Origin: Bacillus sp. EB106-08-02-XG196
GTDB taxonomy: Bacteria; Bacillota; Bacilli; Bacillales; Cytobacillaceae
Reading direction: 5' to 3'
NCBI RefSeq assembly: GCF_013396335.1
Contig: NZ_JABWSY010000014.1
Location: forward strand, 62,001-126,000
DNA length: 64,000 nt
Position numbers and translations under genes: made by a program. Position 1 is the stretch's first letter; each line of letters starts with the position of its first letter. Below the pieces are notes generated by a model. That model ran no database searches. It had not been told where the DNA came from and worked only from the letters and a program-made list of their open reading frames with translations. Below are positions 24,730 to 34,046 of this stretch, piece by piece.

Positions 24730-25131
24730 TTAATTTTTATTTTCCTGCTTATTAATGAGAAAAGTGATTGGCACGAATAATAAAAAAGCAAGTAAAAGTA
24801 AGCTTCCACCCACGATAAAGAACACCATTACAAAGGCCTCATTAAGATTGAATGGATTTAGATTGTACATCCACATTCCTACGGTCAAACCCAAAGCACC
24901 CAGCATTCCTAGTATACTGTGAATGGGTACAAGTTTTTTATATTTAATCGTATATACCTTATAAAAAATCCCCCAGGCAAATACAGATAGCCATCCTACT
25001 AATAGAATATGAGCATGAATGGGTCTCAATGAATAATCCATATTTCCTGACATATGTGAGCCAAGAAACGTACCGATTATACCGAATATTGCCGAGAATC
25101 GAATTAGCCGTATACTCCAAGTTTGTTCCAT
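24730..25131 (-). CDS. Haem-copper oxidase subunit I-like short membrane protein
   Basis: Membrane protein of 133 residues with four helices. The segment RPIHAHILLVGWLSVFAWGI resembles a haem-ligand helix of cbb3/NorB-type oxidase subunit I, but the protein is far too short for an oxidase. It begins 3 bp after the histidine kinase stop and closes the operon. It may be a haem- or redox-sensing partner; this is inference. Confidence 0.65.
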   Translation of the reverse strand: MEQTWSIRLIRFSAIFGIIGTFLGSHMSGNMDYSLRPIHAHILLVGWLSVFAWGIFYKVYTIKYKKLVPIHSILGMLGALGLTVGMWMYNLNPFNLNEAFVMVFFIVGGSLLLLAFLLFVPITFLINKQENKN

Positions 25132-25134
25132 GAT

Positions 25135-26532
25135 TTATTCCTCCAATTTTTTCTTCATAATAGGAAGTATAATTGTGAAGGTTGTCCCCTTTGCATCTTT
25201 GCTATCAACCTTTACTTCTCCTCCATGCAAGTCAATGATTTGTTTAACGATCGATAAACCAAGTCCAGTACCGTCACTTTTTCTAGATGAATCTACACGG
25301 TAAAATCGGTCGAAAATTTGGGTGACGGCTTCCTTGGACATTCCGATCCCTGAATCTCTAACAATGATAGTTAGAAAGGATTCGTTTCTAGATAAGCTAA
25401 TCCAAATACTGCCTCCATGTGTATTATACTTTATCGCATTTGTTAACAAGTTGTCCCAGACGTTGCTCATAAGTTCCGCATCAACCTTCATCCGAACAGA
25501 TGGCAGTTTATAAGAAACTTCAATTTCCTTCTCCTGCAGCCGCCATTGATACCTGCGGATAGTTTGTTTAATTTGTTCATCCAATTGGACCTCCGATATC
25601 ATCATTGGATAAGCTCCTTGATCAAGGGATGTTAATAGCAATAACTGCTTTGTTAGAATCGAAAGCCGCTTTGATTCATGATCAATAACCTGTAAGTATT
25701 CTCTGAATTCATGTTCATTTACTTTTTGTGACAATAGAAGTTCTGCATAGCCCTGAATATTCATTAGTGGTGACTGAAAGTCATGTGACACATTATTAAT
25801 GAAGGATTTTCGGGCTTCATCATTATGTTGTAACTGCTTCTGCATGGTGTTAAAGCTTTCTACTAATTGTCCAATCTCATCATTACGATTAATCGTTAAC
25901 GGATAATGAAAATTCTCCCGTGTAATCTCTTTAGTCGCTTCCGTTAACTTTGTAATCGGCTGGATCAGATGCTTCGCAAAAAGGATTACCCCACTGATAC
26001 TGACAACAGTAACCGCTACAAAAAACCATGCTAGAATCATATGAATATCAGAAAAGAGTAGTTTATTATTTGGACGCAGGAACAAGCCGTATTGTTCCCC
26101 ACTCATTGTGAATGGAATACCTACCGTATTCTCAACATCATTTGAAAAGTGTCCCATCATTAAAAACTTATGGGAAAAGTGGTTCATACCATGGTAGATT
26201 TCTTTTTTCGAAAGAACCTTCTTGGCTTCTTTCGGAAGATCCGTCTTGGCAAAAGGCTTGCCAAAATAAGCTTCTTCCCCGGATTCGTTTACTACATATA
26301 TCTGATATCCAAGATTTCCAATCGATTCCAAGAAAAGCTCGAAGGATGAACGATCAGAATGCATATTCTCAAGGATTAGTGTAACATTTTGTGCAATCTC
26401 TACATTTTGCTGATCAATCTTTTGTTTTGTAGATGTCATGTAAATAAAATTTGCTAGTATCATTCCAATCGTAACGCTTATCGTTAGGATCAATAGCGTT
26501 GCAACAATGAATTTCCGATATAAAGTTCTCAT
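25135..26532 (-). CDS. Sensor histidine kinase with HAMP domain
   Basis: Membrane kinase of 465 residues. One helix at about 7-30, an extracytoplasmic region to about 160, a second helix to about 186, HAMP (IQPITKLTEATKEI) then the HisKA box NNVSHDFQSPLMNIQGYAEL with the phosphoacceptor His, and an HATPase domain with DSGIGMS and GTGLGLSIV. It overlaps its response regulator by 4 bp. The signal is unknown. Confidence 0.92.
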   Translation of the reverse strand: MRTLYRKFIVATLLILTISVTIGMILANFIYMTSTKQKIDQQNVEIAQNVTLILENMHSDRSSFELFLESIGNLGYQIYVVNESGEEAYFGKPFAKTDLPKEAKKVLSKKEIYHGMNHFSHKFLMMGHFSNDVENTVGIPFTMSGEQYGLFLRPNNKLLFSDIHMILAWFFVAVTVVSISGVILFAKHLIQPITKLTEATKEITRENFHYPLTINRNDEIGQLVESFNTMQKQLQHNDEARKSFINNVSHDFQSPLMNIQGYAELLLSQKVNEHEFREYLQVIDHESKRLSILTKQLLLLTSLDQGAYPMMISEVQLDEQIKQTIRRYQWRLQEKEIEVSYKLPSVRMKVDAELMSNVWDNLLTNAIKYNTHGGSIWISLSRNESFLTIIVRDSGIGMSKEAVTQIFDRFYRVDSSRKSDGTGLGLSIVKQIIDLHGGEVKVDSKDAKGTTFTIILPIMKKKLEE

Positions 26533-27200
26533 TTCGTTACCTCTAGCTTATAACCAATTCCTCGAACCGTTTGAATTTCCACCGTTGCATCGTATTTTTT
26601 TAAACGTTCTCGGATTCGGTTGATATGAGTATTTAGCGTCTGTTCTCCCCCTTCATAATCAACTCCCCATCCTTGTTCAACTAGGACGGATCTAGGGGTA
26701 ATCTTATTTACACGTGAAGCTAATAAACTTAATAGTTCAAATTCCTTTAATGGCGGGAGCACGGTTTCTTGATTGATCATTAATTCAAAGTTTTTCCGAT
26801 CTATCATGAGATTCCCTACTTTTATGACCGTTTCCATGGCACGTTCGACTCGTCGTAACACAACGGCAACACGAAATAGGAGTTCCTTCACCTCAAAAGG
26901 CTTAACGATATAGTCCTCTGAACCAGATAAGAAGCCTTTTTCCTTATCATCGATTTGTCCTTTGGCCGTAAGTAGAATAACGGGGATAGAAAAGTCGTTT
27001 GATAGGATCTTTGTCAATTCAAATCCATTCATCCCGGGCATCATGACATCAACAATCGCTAAATCAACTGTTTTTTCTTCCAACAAGTCTAATGCTTCTT
27101 CGGCATGATTCGCTCTATATACTTGATAGCCTTCTCGGCTTAAGTGGATCGATACAAGCTGTTGAATATAGACATCATCATCGACAACAAGAATCTTCAT
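26529..27200 (-). CDS. OmpR/PhoB-family response regulator
   Basis: Regulator of 223 residues: receiver domain (VDDDVY at the start, phospho-Asp in VDVMMPGMNGFEL, Lys in DYIVKPF) and a C-terminal winged helix (TLNTHINRIRERLKK, QTVRGIGYKL). It sits between the MMPL exporter and the kinase, so it likely controls exporter expression. Confidence 0.92.
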   Translation of the reverse strand: MKILVVDDDVYIQQLVSIHLSREGYQVYRANHAEEALDLLEEKTVDLAIVDVMMPGMNGFELTKILSNDFSIPVILLTAKGQIDDKEKGFLSGSEDYIVKPFEVKELLFRVAVVLRRVERAMETVIKVGNLMIDRKNFELMINQETVLPPLKEFELLSLLASRVNKITPRSVLVEQGWGVDYEGGEQTLNTHINRIRERLKKYDATVEIQTVRGIGYKLEVTK

Positions 27201-27216
27201 AATACAAACCTCCTAA

Positions 27217-27254
27217 AAAATAGAATACAATGGAAGCCCAATGTATTCTATTTT
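27217..27254. promoter_or_regulatory. 13-bp inverted repeat between exporter and regulator genes
   Basis: AAAATAGAATACA and its perfect complement are separated by 12 bases, immediately upstream of the response-regulator ribosome site. It may be an attenuating or processing hairpin within the operon or an operator; the T-rich arm runs straight into AGGAGG. Confidence 0.5.
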
Positions 27255-27259
27255 ACTGT

Positions 27260-29377
27260 CTATTTATTATGCGATGCTTGCTTGTCTTTTTCAAATAACA
27301 GTATCAAAGCCGGCAGGAGCATCCCACGAACTAGGAAAGTATCAAGTAAAATTCCAACTGCAACGATGAATCCAAATACGAAAAGGTCAGCAATGGGCAT
27401 CGTGGTCAACGCTGCAAACGTTGCAGCTAGAATAATCCCAGCAGATGATATGACTCCACCAGTATTTCGTATTGCAACTTCAAGAGCATCTTTAACTCGA
27501 TGAGTCTTCCTTTCTTCTATAAATCTTGAGGCAAGGATGATGTTATAATCGATACCTAATGCTACGAGGAAGATGAAGGCATATACAGGAACTCGAGTAC
27601 TTAATGCGTCAAAACCAAACAGGATATCGACAAGGAATATACCTAGTCCCAAAGCGGATACATAGGAAAGTAAAATGGTCGCCATCATATAAATTGGCAT
27701 TTTAATAGAACGAGTTAAGGCAAATAAGAGAACGAGTATGAGTAATGTTTCAAGTGTCACAATTGTAAAGATATCTCTCGTATTCACATCTCGTTCATCT
27801 ACTAGCTTTGCGGTTACTCCGCTATAGTATGCTTCTCCAGATATTGAAAGATCCTTTAATAGAGTTGGTGTATCTTCACGTAAATCTTTAATAAAATTCA
27901 TAGATTCCGGAGAGTATGGATTCGATGCTAACACAACACTTAGCTTTAAAGCCTTAGCGTCTTCAGATTGTGCCGTCAAACGGACAGATGCAATATCATC
28001 ATAATCTTGTAGTTTTTCTGTAAAAGCAGTTACGTCTTTTTGGTCTATCGCTTCATCACTTTCGATTAACAGGGTTGTAGGTGCTAGTTCCCCTTTGTCA
28101 TATCTTGCCTCTACAATTTCATAACCCACTCGAGAAGGTAAATCCTCAGGAAACTTTTTAACTGTATCAAATTCAAAATCAAGATTAAACATATTAAAAG
28201 CAGTAATGAGAAGGAAAATACCAACAATGCCTCCGGAAAAACCTGGCTTATTCACGACAAACTTAGCAATTGGCCCCCAAATTCCATGTTTTACTTCTTT
28301 TTCTTGGCCGTACTTTGGAACTTTCGGCCAAAATGCTTTACGGCCAAATAGTGTAAATAAAGCTGGTACCAATGTAATAGATGCTAACATGATGAAGAAC
28401 ATGGCAAGCCCGAATATGGGAGCAAAGTTTTGGTAGTCACGGAAATTAGCGAAGAATAAGATTAACATGGCTGCTAACACAGTTCCTCCTGCAAAAAATA
28501 CAGGTTCTCCAGTTGCACGCATTGCAACTTTCATCGCTTCATATTTACTTTCTACTTTGTTAAGCTCTTCGCGGTAACGAGAGAATACAAATAGTGAATA
28601 GTCAATCACTGCAGCAAAAAGTAAAATACTCATAATGGAGGTGGTTGAGTTATTGATTTCTAAACCGCCTGCTCCCAGTAAGGCAATACTTTGATTCACG
28701 ACCTGGTAGACAATTACGGTTGCTAGAAGAGGGATAAAGGCAAGTAACGGTGAACGGTAAATCGCTATAAGTAATACTAAAATAATCACGATCGTTGCAA
28801 ACAATAACACAAAGTCCGCTTGTTCAAACAACTTTAGTGTGTCCCCAGCAATTCCTGCAGGACCCGTGATATAAAAGGACATATTTTCAAACTTATCTGC
28901 AATCTTATTCCCTATCTCTGACGCCTTGTCATTGATTTTGGAAAACTCACTATTGCCAAGGCCCTGTTCTAATTCCATCGGAACAATCATCGTTGAACCA
29001 TCTTCAGAGATAAAGCCTGTTAACGCTTGAGGCGGAAGTCCGCTTATATCAACGATATTCTCAATTCCTTTAATATCTTCTGCTAGTATTCCATTTAGTA
29101 TTTGTGTGACCTCATCGGTACGGATGTCACCATTTTCATTATGGAATACAAGGATTCCTGGTGTCCCTTGCTCATTTGGAAATATATCTTCTGTCTTTTT
29201 CTCAGCTATTATAGATTGTGCTTCATCAGGAAGCGATTGAAAGTTAGATACTTTATAATCTCCAAGCCTCGGTCCCGCACTTAATCCTACCATCAGGACG
29301 AGCCAAGCGATAATCGTAATCCACATCCCACGTTTAGTTGAGACCCAATCTGTAATGGGAACTAACAGTTTTCTCAA
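27260..29377 (-). CDS. MMPL family RND transporter
   Basis: Predicted lipid or drug exporter of 705 residues in the YdfJ/YdgH-like MMPL branch of the RND superfamily. Layout: one helix at 20-35, a first extracytoplasmic loop to about 175, five helices to about 350, a helix near 385, a second loop to about 525, five final helices. Motifs include FAAVIDYSLFVFSRYREEL and LVALGIDYNIILASRFIEE. It leads a four-gene unit with the two-component system. Confidence 0.9.
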   Translation of the reverse strand: MRKLLVPITDWVSTKRGMWITIIAWLVLMVGLSAGPRLGDYKVSNFQSLPDEAQSIIAEKKTEDIFPNEQGTPGILVFHNENGDIRTDEVTQILNGILAEDIKGIENIVDISGLPPQALTGFISEDGSTMIVPMELEQGLGNSEFSKINDKASEIGNKIADKFENMSFYITGPAGIAGDTLKLFEQADFVLLFATIVIILVLLIAIYRSPLLAFIPLLATVIVYQVVNQSIALLGAGGLEINNSTTSIMSILLFAAVIDYSLFVFSRYREELNKVESKYEAMKVAMRATGEPVFFAGGTVLAAMLILFFANFRDYQNFAPIFGLAMFFIMLASITLVPALFTLFGRKAFWPKVPKYGQEKEVKHGIWGPIAKFVVNKPGFSGGIVGIFLLITAFNMFNLDFEFDTVKKFPEDLPSRVGYEIVEARYDKGELAPTTLLIESDEAIDQKDVTAFTEKLQDYDDIASVRLTAQSEDAKALKLSVVLASNPYSPESMNFIKDLREDTPTLLKDLSISGEAYYSGVTAKLVDERDVNTRDIFTIVTLETLLILVLLFALTRSIKMPIYMMATILLSYVSALGLGIFLVDILFGFDALSTRVPVYAFIFLVALGIDYNIILASRFIEERKTHRVKDALEVAIRNTGGVISSAGIILAATFAALTTMPIADLFVFGFIVAVGILLDTFLVRGMLLPALILLFEKDKQASHNK

Positions 29378-29498
29378 AATGTAAACCTCCTTTGATATCT
29401 TTCAATTATGATCTTACTAATGGAATATAAATTTAATATCAACTTTTGTTTACATTTGTCGAGAAACGGATATTAGTTTAACAATAAATCCCACAAAA

Positions 29499-29533
29499 AA
29501 AGACGTTAATCCTTCCTGGATCAACGCACTCGT
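29499..29533 (-). terminator. Terminator-like repeated hairpin
   Basis: On the minus strand GCGTTGATCC and GGATTAACGT fold through G-U pairs around AGGAA, then seven T follow. It lies past the NUDIX gene. Its core recurs at 63817-63843. Confidence 0.6.
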
Positions 29534-29607
29534 AATTAAACTATATATTAACCTTAAATTTTGCATTTAATCAGGAATTTCATCAGAAGCCACTTCGTTT
29601 TATGTAT

Positions 29608-30015
29608 TTAAAAACCAATGTAAAAAGGATGATGTTTCTTATCTAAGCAATATTCAATTCTTTGCCTAAAGTTATTCCAGGTGACCATTTCTAAAGCTTC
29701 CTCTAGTTTGTAAAAACCAACTTCTAGACTCTCCGGACTGGTTGTTAATTCCCCGCCGATGGGTTTTCCTAAAAATAAGGTATTACAAATCGAATTCTCG
29801 ATATTTTGAAAGATTCCACAAAACTTAATAACCTCTATGTCTATCCCTGATTCTTCTTTTGTTTCCCTGATTACAGCATCCGTCAAGGATTCCCCTTCCT
29901 CCACCTGACCGCCAGGCATTTCCCATCCTCTAAGTGGTCCTTTAATCAGTAATAGTTCATTCTTTTCATTTAATACAATGGCTGCAGCTGAAACAATGTG
30001 TTTTGGTGTCACCAT
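29608..30015 (-). CDS. NUDIX hydrolase
   Basis: Nucleoside-diphosphate-linked hydrolase of 135 residues. The NUDIX box G-x5-E-x7-REUxEExGU is complete at about residues 36-58 (GGQVEEGESLTDAVIRETKE, then ESGI). The next strand and ESLEVGFYKLEEA fit the fold. A single gene; substrate not deducible. Confidence 0.9.
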   Translation of the reverse strand: MVTPKHIVSAAAIVLNEKNELLLIKGPLRGWEMPGGQVEEGESLTDAVIRETKEESGIDIEVIKFCGIFQNIENSICNTLFLGKPIGGELTTSPESLEVGFYKLEEALEMVTWNNFRQRIEYCLDKKHHPFYIGF

Positions 30016-30102
30016 TATTTTCCACCCCTCTCTGTCTCTATATTATACTTCTTGAATTTGTCTTTTGCATTTCAACCATACTATTACTTGGAGGTGTATA
30101 AA

Positions 30103-30252
30103 ATGCCAAAAAATAATCCTATTGAATATACTGGGAAGGTTCTTAATGAAAGGAATCAACTAACTGGTCCAGATGATTCAGGCAAGGCGTCCTATCCAGA
30201 ACGACCGAAGAATGTTTCAATTCAAGATTCAAACAGTAAAAAGCGACAATAA
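30103..30252 (+). CDS. Small hydrophilic protein (49 aa)
   Basis: A 49-residue polar protein with GGAGGTG 7 bp before its ATG and a strong terminator after it. A longer in-frame open frame starting near 29998 has no ribosome site. Composition is rich in Asn, Gly, Pro, Ser and Lys, as in small Bacillaceae spore-associated proteins, but no family was recognised. Confidence 0.55.
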   Translation: MPKNNPIEYTGKVLNERNQLTGPDDSGKASYPERPKNVSIQDSNSKKRQ

Positions 30253-30264
30253 GATTCAAGCTGG

Positions 30265-30286
30265 GCTGCCAATCAATTTTGGCAGC
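30265..30286 (+). terminator. Intrinsic terminator
   Basis: Stem GCTGCCAA/TTGGCAGC with a 6-base loop and long T-run. Confidence 0.88.
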
Positions 30287-30402
30287 TTTTATTTTTTTTC
30301 ATTTAAAATACCTCACTTACTTTAATTACAAAACGATTTATAAAGTAATATAAACTATTTTATATGTTCACAAAATTGTAATATATTAATAATTCAACAA
30401 AT

Positions 30403-30416
30403 TGAAATCGTTTTCA
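30403..30416 (+). promoter_or_regulatory. Consensus cre site
   Basis: TGAAATCGTTTTCA matches the CcpA consensus TGWAANCGNTNWCA at all 14 positions, 26 bp before the start of the dicarboxylate symporter gene, as expected for carbon catabolite repression. Confidence 0.8.
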
Positions 30417-30442
30417 AAAAAACTTAATTAGGAGGCGTGGAT

Positions 30443-31696
30443 ATGAAAATTAATTTTAAGAGTCTCACTACCCAGGTTATTCTGGGGATTTTTCTTGGTA
30501 TTTTGGTAGGCTTTGTTTTTCCTGAAATTGGCTCGCAGCTAAAGGTGATTGCAGATGTTTTTATAAAACTAGTAAAAATGGTCATTGCTCCAATTATTTT
30601 CCTTACAATCGTCATTGGAATCGCAGGTATGGGGGATTTAAAGAAAGTTGGTAAAATCGGCGGGAAGGCATTACTCTATTTTGAAATCGTCTCCACCATC
30701 GCTCTTGCCATCGGAATTATTGTGGCCAATGTTTTTAAGGCAGGAAAAGGGATTGATGCAGAAGCTGGAAAAGGAGATATCTCGCAGTACACCGAAAAAG
30801 CAGCTGAAACTAGTCATGGGTTTATGGATTTTATCTTATCGATCATTCCTGATAGCTTTATCGGTGCCTTTGCTAATGGTGAACTATTACCTGTACTTCT
30901 TTTAGCAATATTATTTGGAGTTTCATTAGCTCACTTAGGTAAAAAAGGAAAACCAATTATCGAGTTTTTTGAAAAAACAGCTGATGTGTTTTTCGGAATT
31001 GTTAATATCATTATGAAAGTTTCTCCATTCGCAGCATTTGGCGCGATGGCTTACACAATCGGAGAATTTGGAATTGGATCATTATTGTATCTTGGAAAAT
31101 TAATGGGCTCCGTTTATCTTACAATGGCTCTATTCATTATCTTGGTTCTCGGCGGAATTGCTAAAATGTTCGGCTTTAGCATTTTCAAATTCATTGCCTA
31201 TATAAAAGAAGAAATCCTGTTAGTGGTAGGAACTTCATCCTCTGAGGCGGCGTTGCCAAAAATGATGGAAAAGCTTGAAAACTACGGCTGTTCAAAGCCT
31301 GTTGTCGGGTTAGTTCTTCCAACAGGATATTCCTTTAACCTTGATGGAACGTCCATTTATCTTTCGATGGCGGCATTGTTCATCGCACAGGCATATGGAG
31401 TGGATCTAAGTATTTGGCAGCAAATCACCCTGCTTGCAGTACTGATGTTGACCTCTAAAGGTGCGGCAGGCGTCACAGGATCAGGATTTGTTACACTAGC
31501 AGCCACTCTAGCCGTTTTCCCTTCCATACCTGTCGAAGGAATGGCACTGATTCTTGGGGTTGACCGATTCATGTCTGAAGCACGTGCCATCACAAACCTC
31601 ATCGGAAACGGAGTAGCAACCGTCGTCATCTCCAAAACAGAAGGCGAATTCAACCCCGTACACCAAGTACCAGACAAAAAACAAATTACAGCCTAA
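30443..31696 (+). CDS. Dicarboxylate/amino acid:cation symporter
   Basis: DAACS-family transporter of 417 residues (DctA/DctP/GltP type) importing C4-dicarboxylates or acidic amino acids with cations. Seen: the serine-rich reentrant motif VGTSSSEAALPKMM and, further on, GYSFNLDGTSIYLS and GVTGSGFVTLAATL. The ATG at 30443 has TAGGAGGC upstream. A perfect cre site precedes it. A CitA/DcuS-type two-component system 3 kb downstream may control it, as in DctS/DctR systems. Confidence 0.9.
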   Translation: MKINFKSLTTQVILGIFLGILVGFVFPEIGSQLKVIADVFIKLVKMVIAPIIFLTIVIGIAGMGDLKKVGKIGGKALLYFEIVSTIALAIGIIVANVFKAGKGIDAEAGKGDISQYTEKAAETSHGFMDFILSIIPDSFIGAFANGELLPVLLLAILFGVSLAHLGKKGKPIIEFFEKTADVFFGIVNIIMKVSPFAAFGAMAYTIGEFGIGSLLYLGKLMGSVYLTMALFIILVLGGIAKMFGFSIFKFIAYIKEEILLVVGTSSSEAALPKMMEKLENYGCSKPVVGLVLPTGYSFNLDGTSIYLSMAALFIAQAYGVDLSIWQQITLLAVLMLTSKGAAGVTGSGFVTLAATLAVFPSIPVEGMALILGVDRFMSEARAITNLIGNGVATVVISKTEGEFNPVHQVPDKKQITA

Positions 31697-31703
31697 ACCA
31701 AAA

Positions 31704-31730
31704 AAATGTGAGCCCCTCCGGCTCACATTT
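31704..31730 (+). terminator. Intrinsic terminator of the symporter
   Basis: 11-bp stem AAATGTGAGCC/GGCTCACATTT with loop CCTCC and T-run. Confidence 0.9.
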
Positions 31731-31755
31731 TTTTATTCCCTCCTCCCCTTTCAAT

Positions 31756-31801
31756 CACTGTCCGCCTGAGGCGGACAGTGTCCACGGGCGGTGCCTGTCA
31801 C
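31756..31801. repeat. Dispersed hairpin repeat
   Basis: A perfect 11-bp stem CACTGTCCGCC/GGCGGACAGTG is followed by GGTGCCTGTCACC, itself a small palindrome. The core GTGCCTGTCAC recurs in the hairpins at 37473 and 39249. Confidence 0.55.
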
Positions 31802-31862
31802 CTAATTATGTAACCAAATTTCTACAATTTACATTTCTTGCTATTTACCCACACACTCTATT

Positions 31863-31890
31863 TTGATACCTTTATATATATTGTTAGATT
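31863..31890 (+). promoter_or_regulatory. Sigma-A promoter of the chromate transporter pair
   Basis: TTGATA (31863-31868), 16-bp spacer, TAGATT (31885-31890), 55 bp before the start codon. Confidence 0.5.
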
Positions 31891-31945
31891 CATAGGTTGA
31901 AGGGAGCTTTGATCTCTTTAGATCTTATGGGAAGAAGGATTTATT

Positions 31946-32575
31946 ATGAAAGTGAAGTTCCAATGGAAGTTGCTGCTACAAATTTTTTGGTCTTTTTTTA
32001 AGATTAGTCCTGTTACTTTTGGCGGGGGTTTTGCGATGATCCCTTTCATCATAAAAGAAATAGTGGACAAGCGAAAATGGTTATCTCATGAAGACATTAC
32101 CGATGTGATAGCTTTATCTCAAACGGTTCCAGGAGCGGTTGCGGTGAATTCAGCCACGTTTATTGGTCACCGAATTGGCGGGATTAGAGGAGCACTAGCT
32201 GCGATGATTGGCGTTTCCCTGCCTACATTCCTAATTGTTCTGTCTTTAGGCATTTCTTATTTTTTCGTTCAAGATAATCCAAAGCTAGAAGCCGCATTTG
32301 TATCAATAAGAGCGACAATTGTAGCCATCATAGTTTATGCAGCTTTTAAAATTGCTAAAACTGCGATTTTCGATAAGACCACTTTCTTTATTATGGCTAT
32401 CGGTGTCCCTGTACTGTTTTTCATCCATCCAATTGTTGCTATCTTTCTTGGAGCTATCGCCGGATTAGTCGCTATTAAAATTAAACAAAAATTAGGTTAC
32501 ACGATAGACTTGCAAAAAAATAAGGAAGTGGACCCAACCACTGACCCTGACTATTTTATGGGTGCGGGTATTTAG
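31946..32575 (+). CDS. Chromate transporter, N-type half (YwrB-like)
   Basis: Short CHR-family protein of 209 residues with about six helices. The family start FFKISPVTFGGGFAMIP and the SQTVPGAVAVNSATFIG motif are clear. Bacillus encodes ChrA as two half-length proteins that work as a pair (YwrB and YwrA); this one is first, 19 bp ahead of its partner. AGAAGGA precedes the ATG. Confidence 0.88.
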   Translation: MKVKFQWKLLLQIFWSFFKISPVTFGGGFAMIPFIIKEIVDKRKWLSHEDITDVIALSQTVPGAVAVNSATFIGHRIGGIRGALAAMIGVSLPTFLIVLSLGISYFFVQDNPKLEAAFVSIRATIVAIIVYAAFKIAKTAIFDKTTFFIMAIGVPVLFFIHPIVAIFLGAIAGLVAIKIKQKLGYTIDLQKNKEVDPTTDPDYFMGAGI

Positions 32576-32594
32576 AACGAGGAGGTGCTTATTG

Positions 32595-33137
32595 ATGATA
32601 TTGTGGGAACTGTTTCACACATTTTTCGTGATGGGATTTGTCTCATTTGGAGGAGGCTATGCCATGATACCTATCATTGAGACAGCCGTTACGGACTACG
32701 GATGGATGACTGCGGAACAGTTGACGAATATGATTGCGATTGCTGGAATGTCTCCAGGTCCAGTCGCTGTAAATAGTGCGATTTTAGTAGGATATTCTGC
32801 TGCAGGAATCAAGGGGGCTCTCGTCTCTGCGATGGCCATTTTGCTGCCCTCGCTTATCTTAGTCATTCTTGTTGCTGCTCTATTTACCAAACTCCATCAT
32901 AATCCAGTGGTTGAAAAGATTTTCTATGGTTTAAAGCCTCTCGTAACGAGTTTAATTATCTTTGCTGCGCTTAAATTTGCGCTGGCTAATAACCTGATTA
33001 CTATCAATATCTCATTCCACTCTATAAGCTTGGTCATCATCTTTGGGCTCTCTTTGTTTGCCTTATTGAAGCTCCGTTGGAATCCTGTCTATGTGATCGT
33101 ACTTTCTGGGTTGGTAGGTATAGCCCTCTATTCTTAG
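32595..33137 (+). CDS. Chromate transporter, C-type half (YwrA-like)
   Basis: Second half-size CHR protein of 180 residues, with HTFFVMGFVSFGGGYAMIPI at the start and AGMSPGPVAVNSAILVG. GAGGAGG precedes the ATG at 32595. It pairs with the preceding gene to make the antiparallel heterodimeric transporter expected for short CHR proteins. Chromate or another oxyanion is the presumed substrate. Confidence 0.88.
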   Translation: MILWELFHTFFVMGFVSFGGGYAMIPIIETAVTDYGWMTAEQLTNMIAIAGMSPGPVAVNSAILVGYSAAGIKGALVSAMAILLPSLILVILVAALFTKLHHNPVVEKIFYGLKPLVTSLIIFAALKFALANNLITINISFHSISLVIIFGLSLFALLKLRWNPVYVIVLSGLVGIALYS

Positions 33138-33215
33138 AAATCTCTTTCATGAAAAAAAAAGTTTTGAAGTACAAAACTCAAAATAGTTGGGGAAATAACA
33201 GGTTAATTCGCACAG

Positions 33216-33246
33216 AAAAAACACCGCAATTAACCCGGTGTTTTTT
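33216..33246 (+). terminator. Intrinsic terminator of the chr pair
   Basis: Perfect 11-bp stem AAAAAACACCG/CGGTGTTTTTT with a 9-base loop. Confidence 0.85.
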
Positions 33247-33329
33247 GTGTATATATAAATTTTTCTTGGTTTTATTAAAACCCCCGTTAGCTCAGCAACA
33301 ATGTCTAAATTTATTATTCGACTCCTGTA

Positions 33330-33623
33330 CTAAGCTTTCTTCCCGCCCATTTTATGAAAAATAGACATGATGATCCAAATAGCAGTTGGAAGTGCGATTG
33401 CTCCAATGATCATAGTCGCTAAAATGTTAACTGCACTGCCCTCGGCATATAACGATATAAAAACAGCTACTAGGAAAAGAAGGACTGGTATAGTTTTAAA
33501 AAGATTAACTTATCCTCTTTTTTCTTTTACCTTCCATTTGTTATTGTATGTTGCGATTACAGTCCAGGCTGTTGGAATGGCAATGACAGTGAAAATAACT
33601 GCTATATTGTCCTTTATAATCAA
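33330..33623 (-). pseudogene. Interrupted small membrane protein
   Basis: One minus-strand frame of 98 codons reads through IIKDNIAVIFTVIAIPTAW...VKEKRG, meets a TAA at 33512-33510, then continues in the same frame with IPVLLFLVAVFISLY...SIFHKMGGKK. Four hydrophobic segments in total suggest a single membrane protein broken by a stop. The apparent start is TTG without a good ribosome site. Two tiny genes are the alternative reading. Confidence 0.4.
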
Positions 33624-33664
33624 AATGAGCCCTTACAATGGGCTCTTCGCTAAATCTTCAATTA

Positions 33665-33814
33665 CATGATGCTCTTTTCAATTATCCTGCTATAAATAAA
33701 CTGCTCCGGGTACTTTATGGAGCTGCGATGCATTGGATGCAAAATCAAACCTCACAACCAGAAGATTATGTAGAGAACATACTGTATATCATAAAAATGG
33801 AAATACATGGATAA
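33665..33814 (+). pseudogene. C-terminal remnant of a TetR-like regulator
   Basis: An open frame without start encodes about 49 residues (YPAINKLLRVLYGAAMHWM in the middle) that look like the last helices of a TetR-family ligand domain. The helix-turn-helix half is missing. The surrounding 33250-34360 stretch has no intact gene. Confidence 0.35.
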
Positions 33815-34046
33815 ATTGGTGTTAATTTTAAACTAAACTCAACCATTTTATTTCTATTCTCAAAATATAAAAGAGCCTGTATTTATATATATAAAAACAG
33901 ACTCTCTCATATTGTCTTGGCTTCCATCTTTCTTCAACTATTCTGTACTCGAAAACAGAACCCGTTAGGCTGAGCCATTTTTTTAAGGCTGTTTTCGCAA
34001 AGATTGTTGTTTTTATTATTGGTTAATAACGTTTTTTGCTTAAGTT

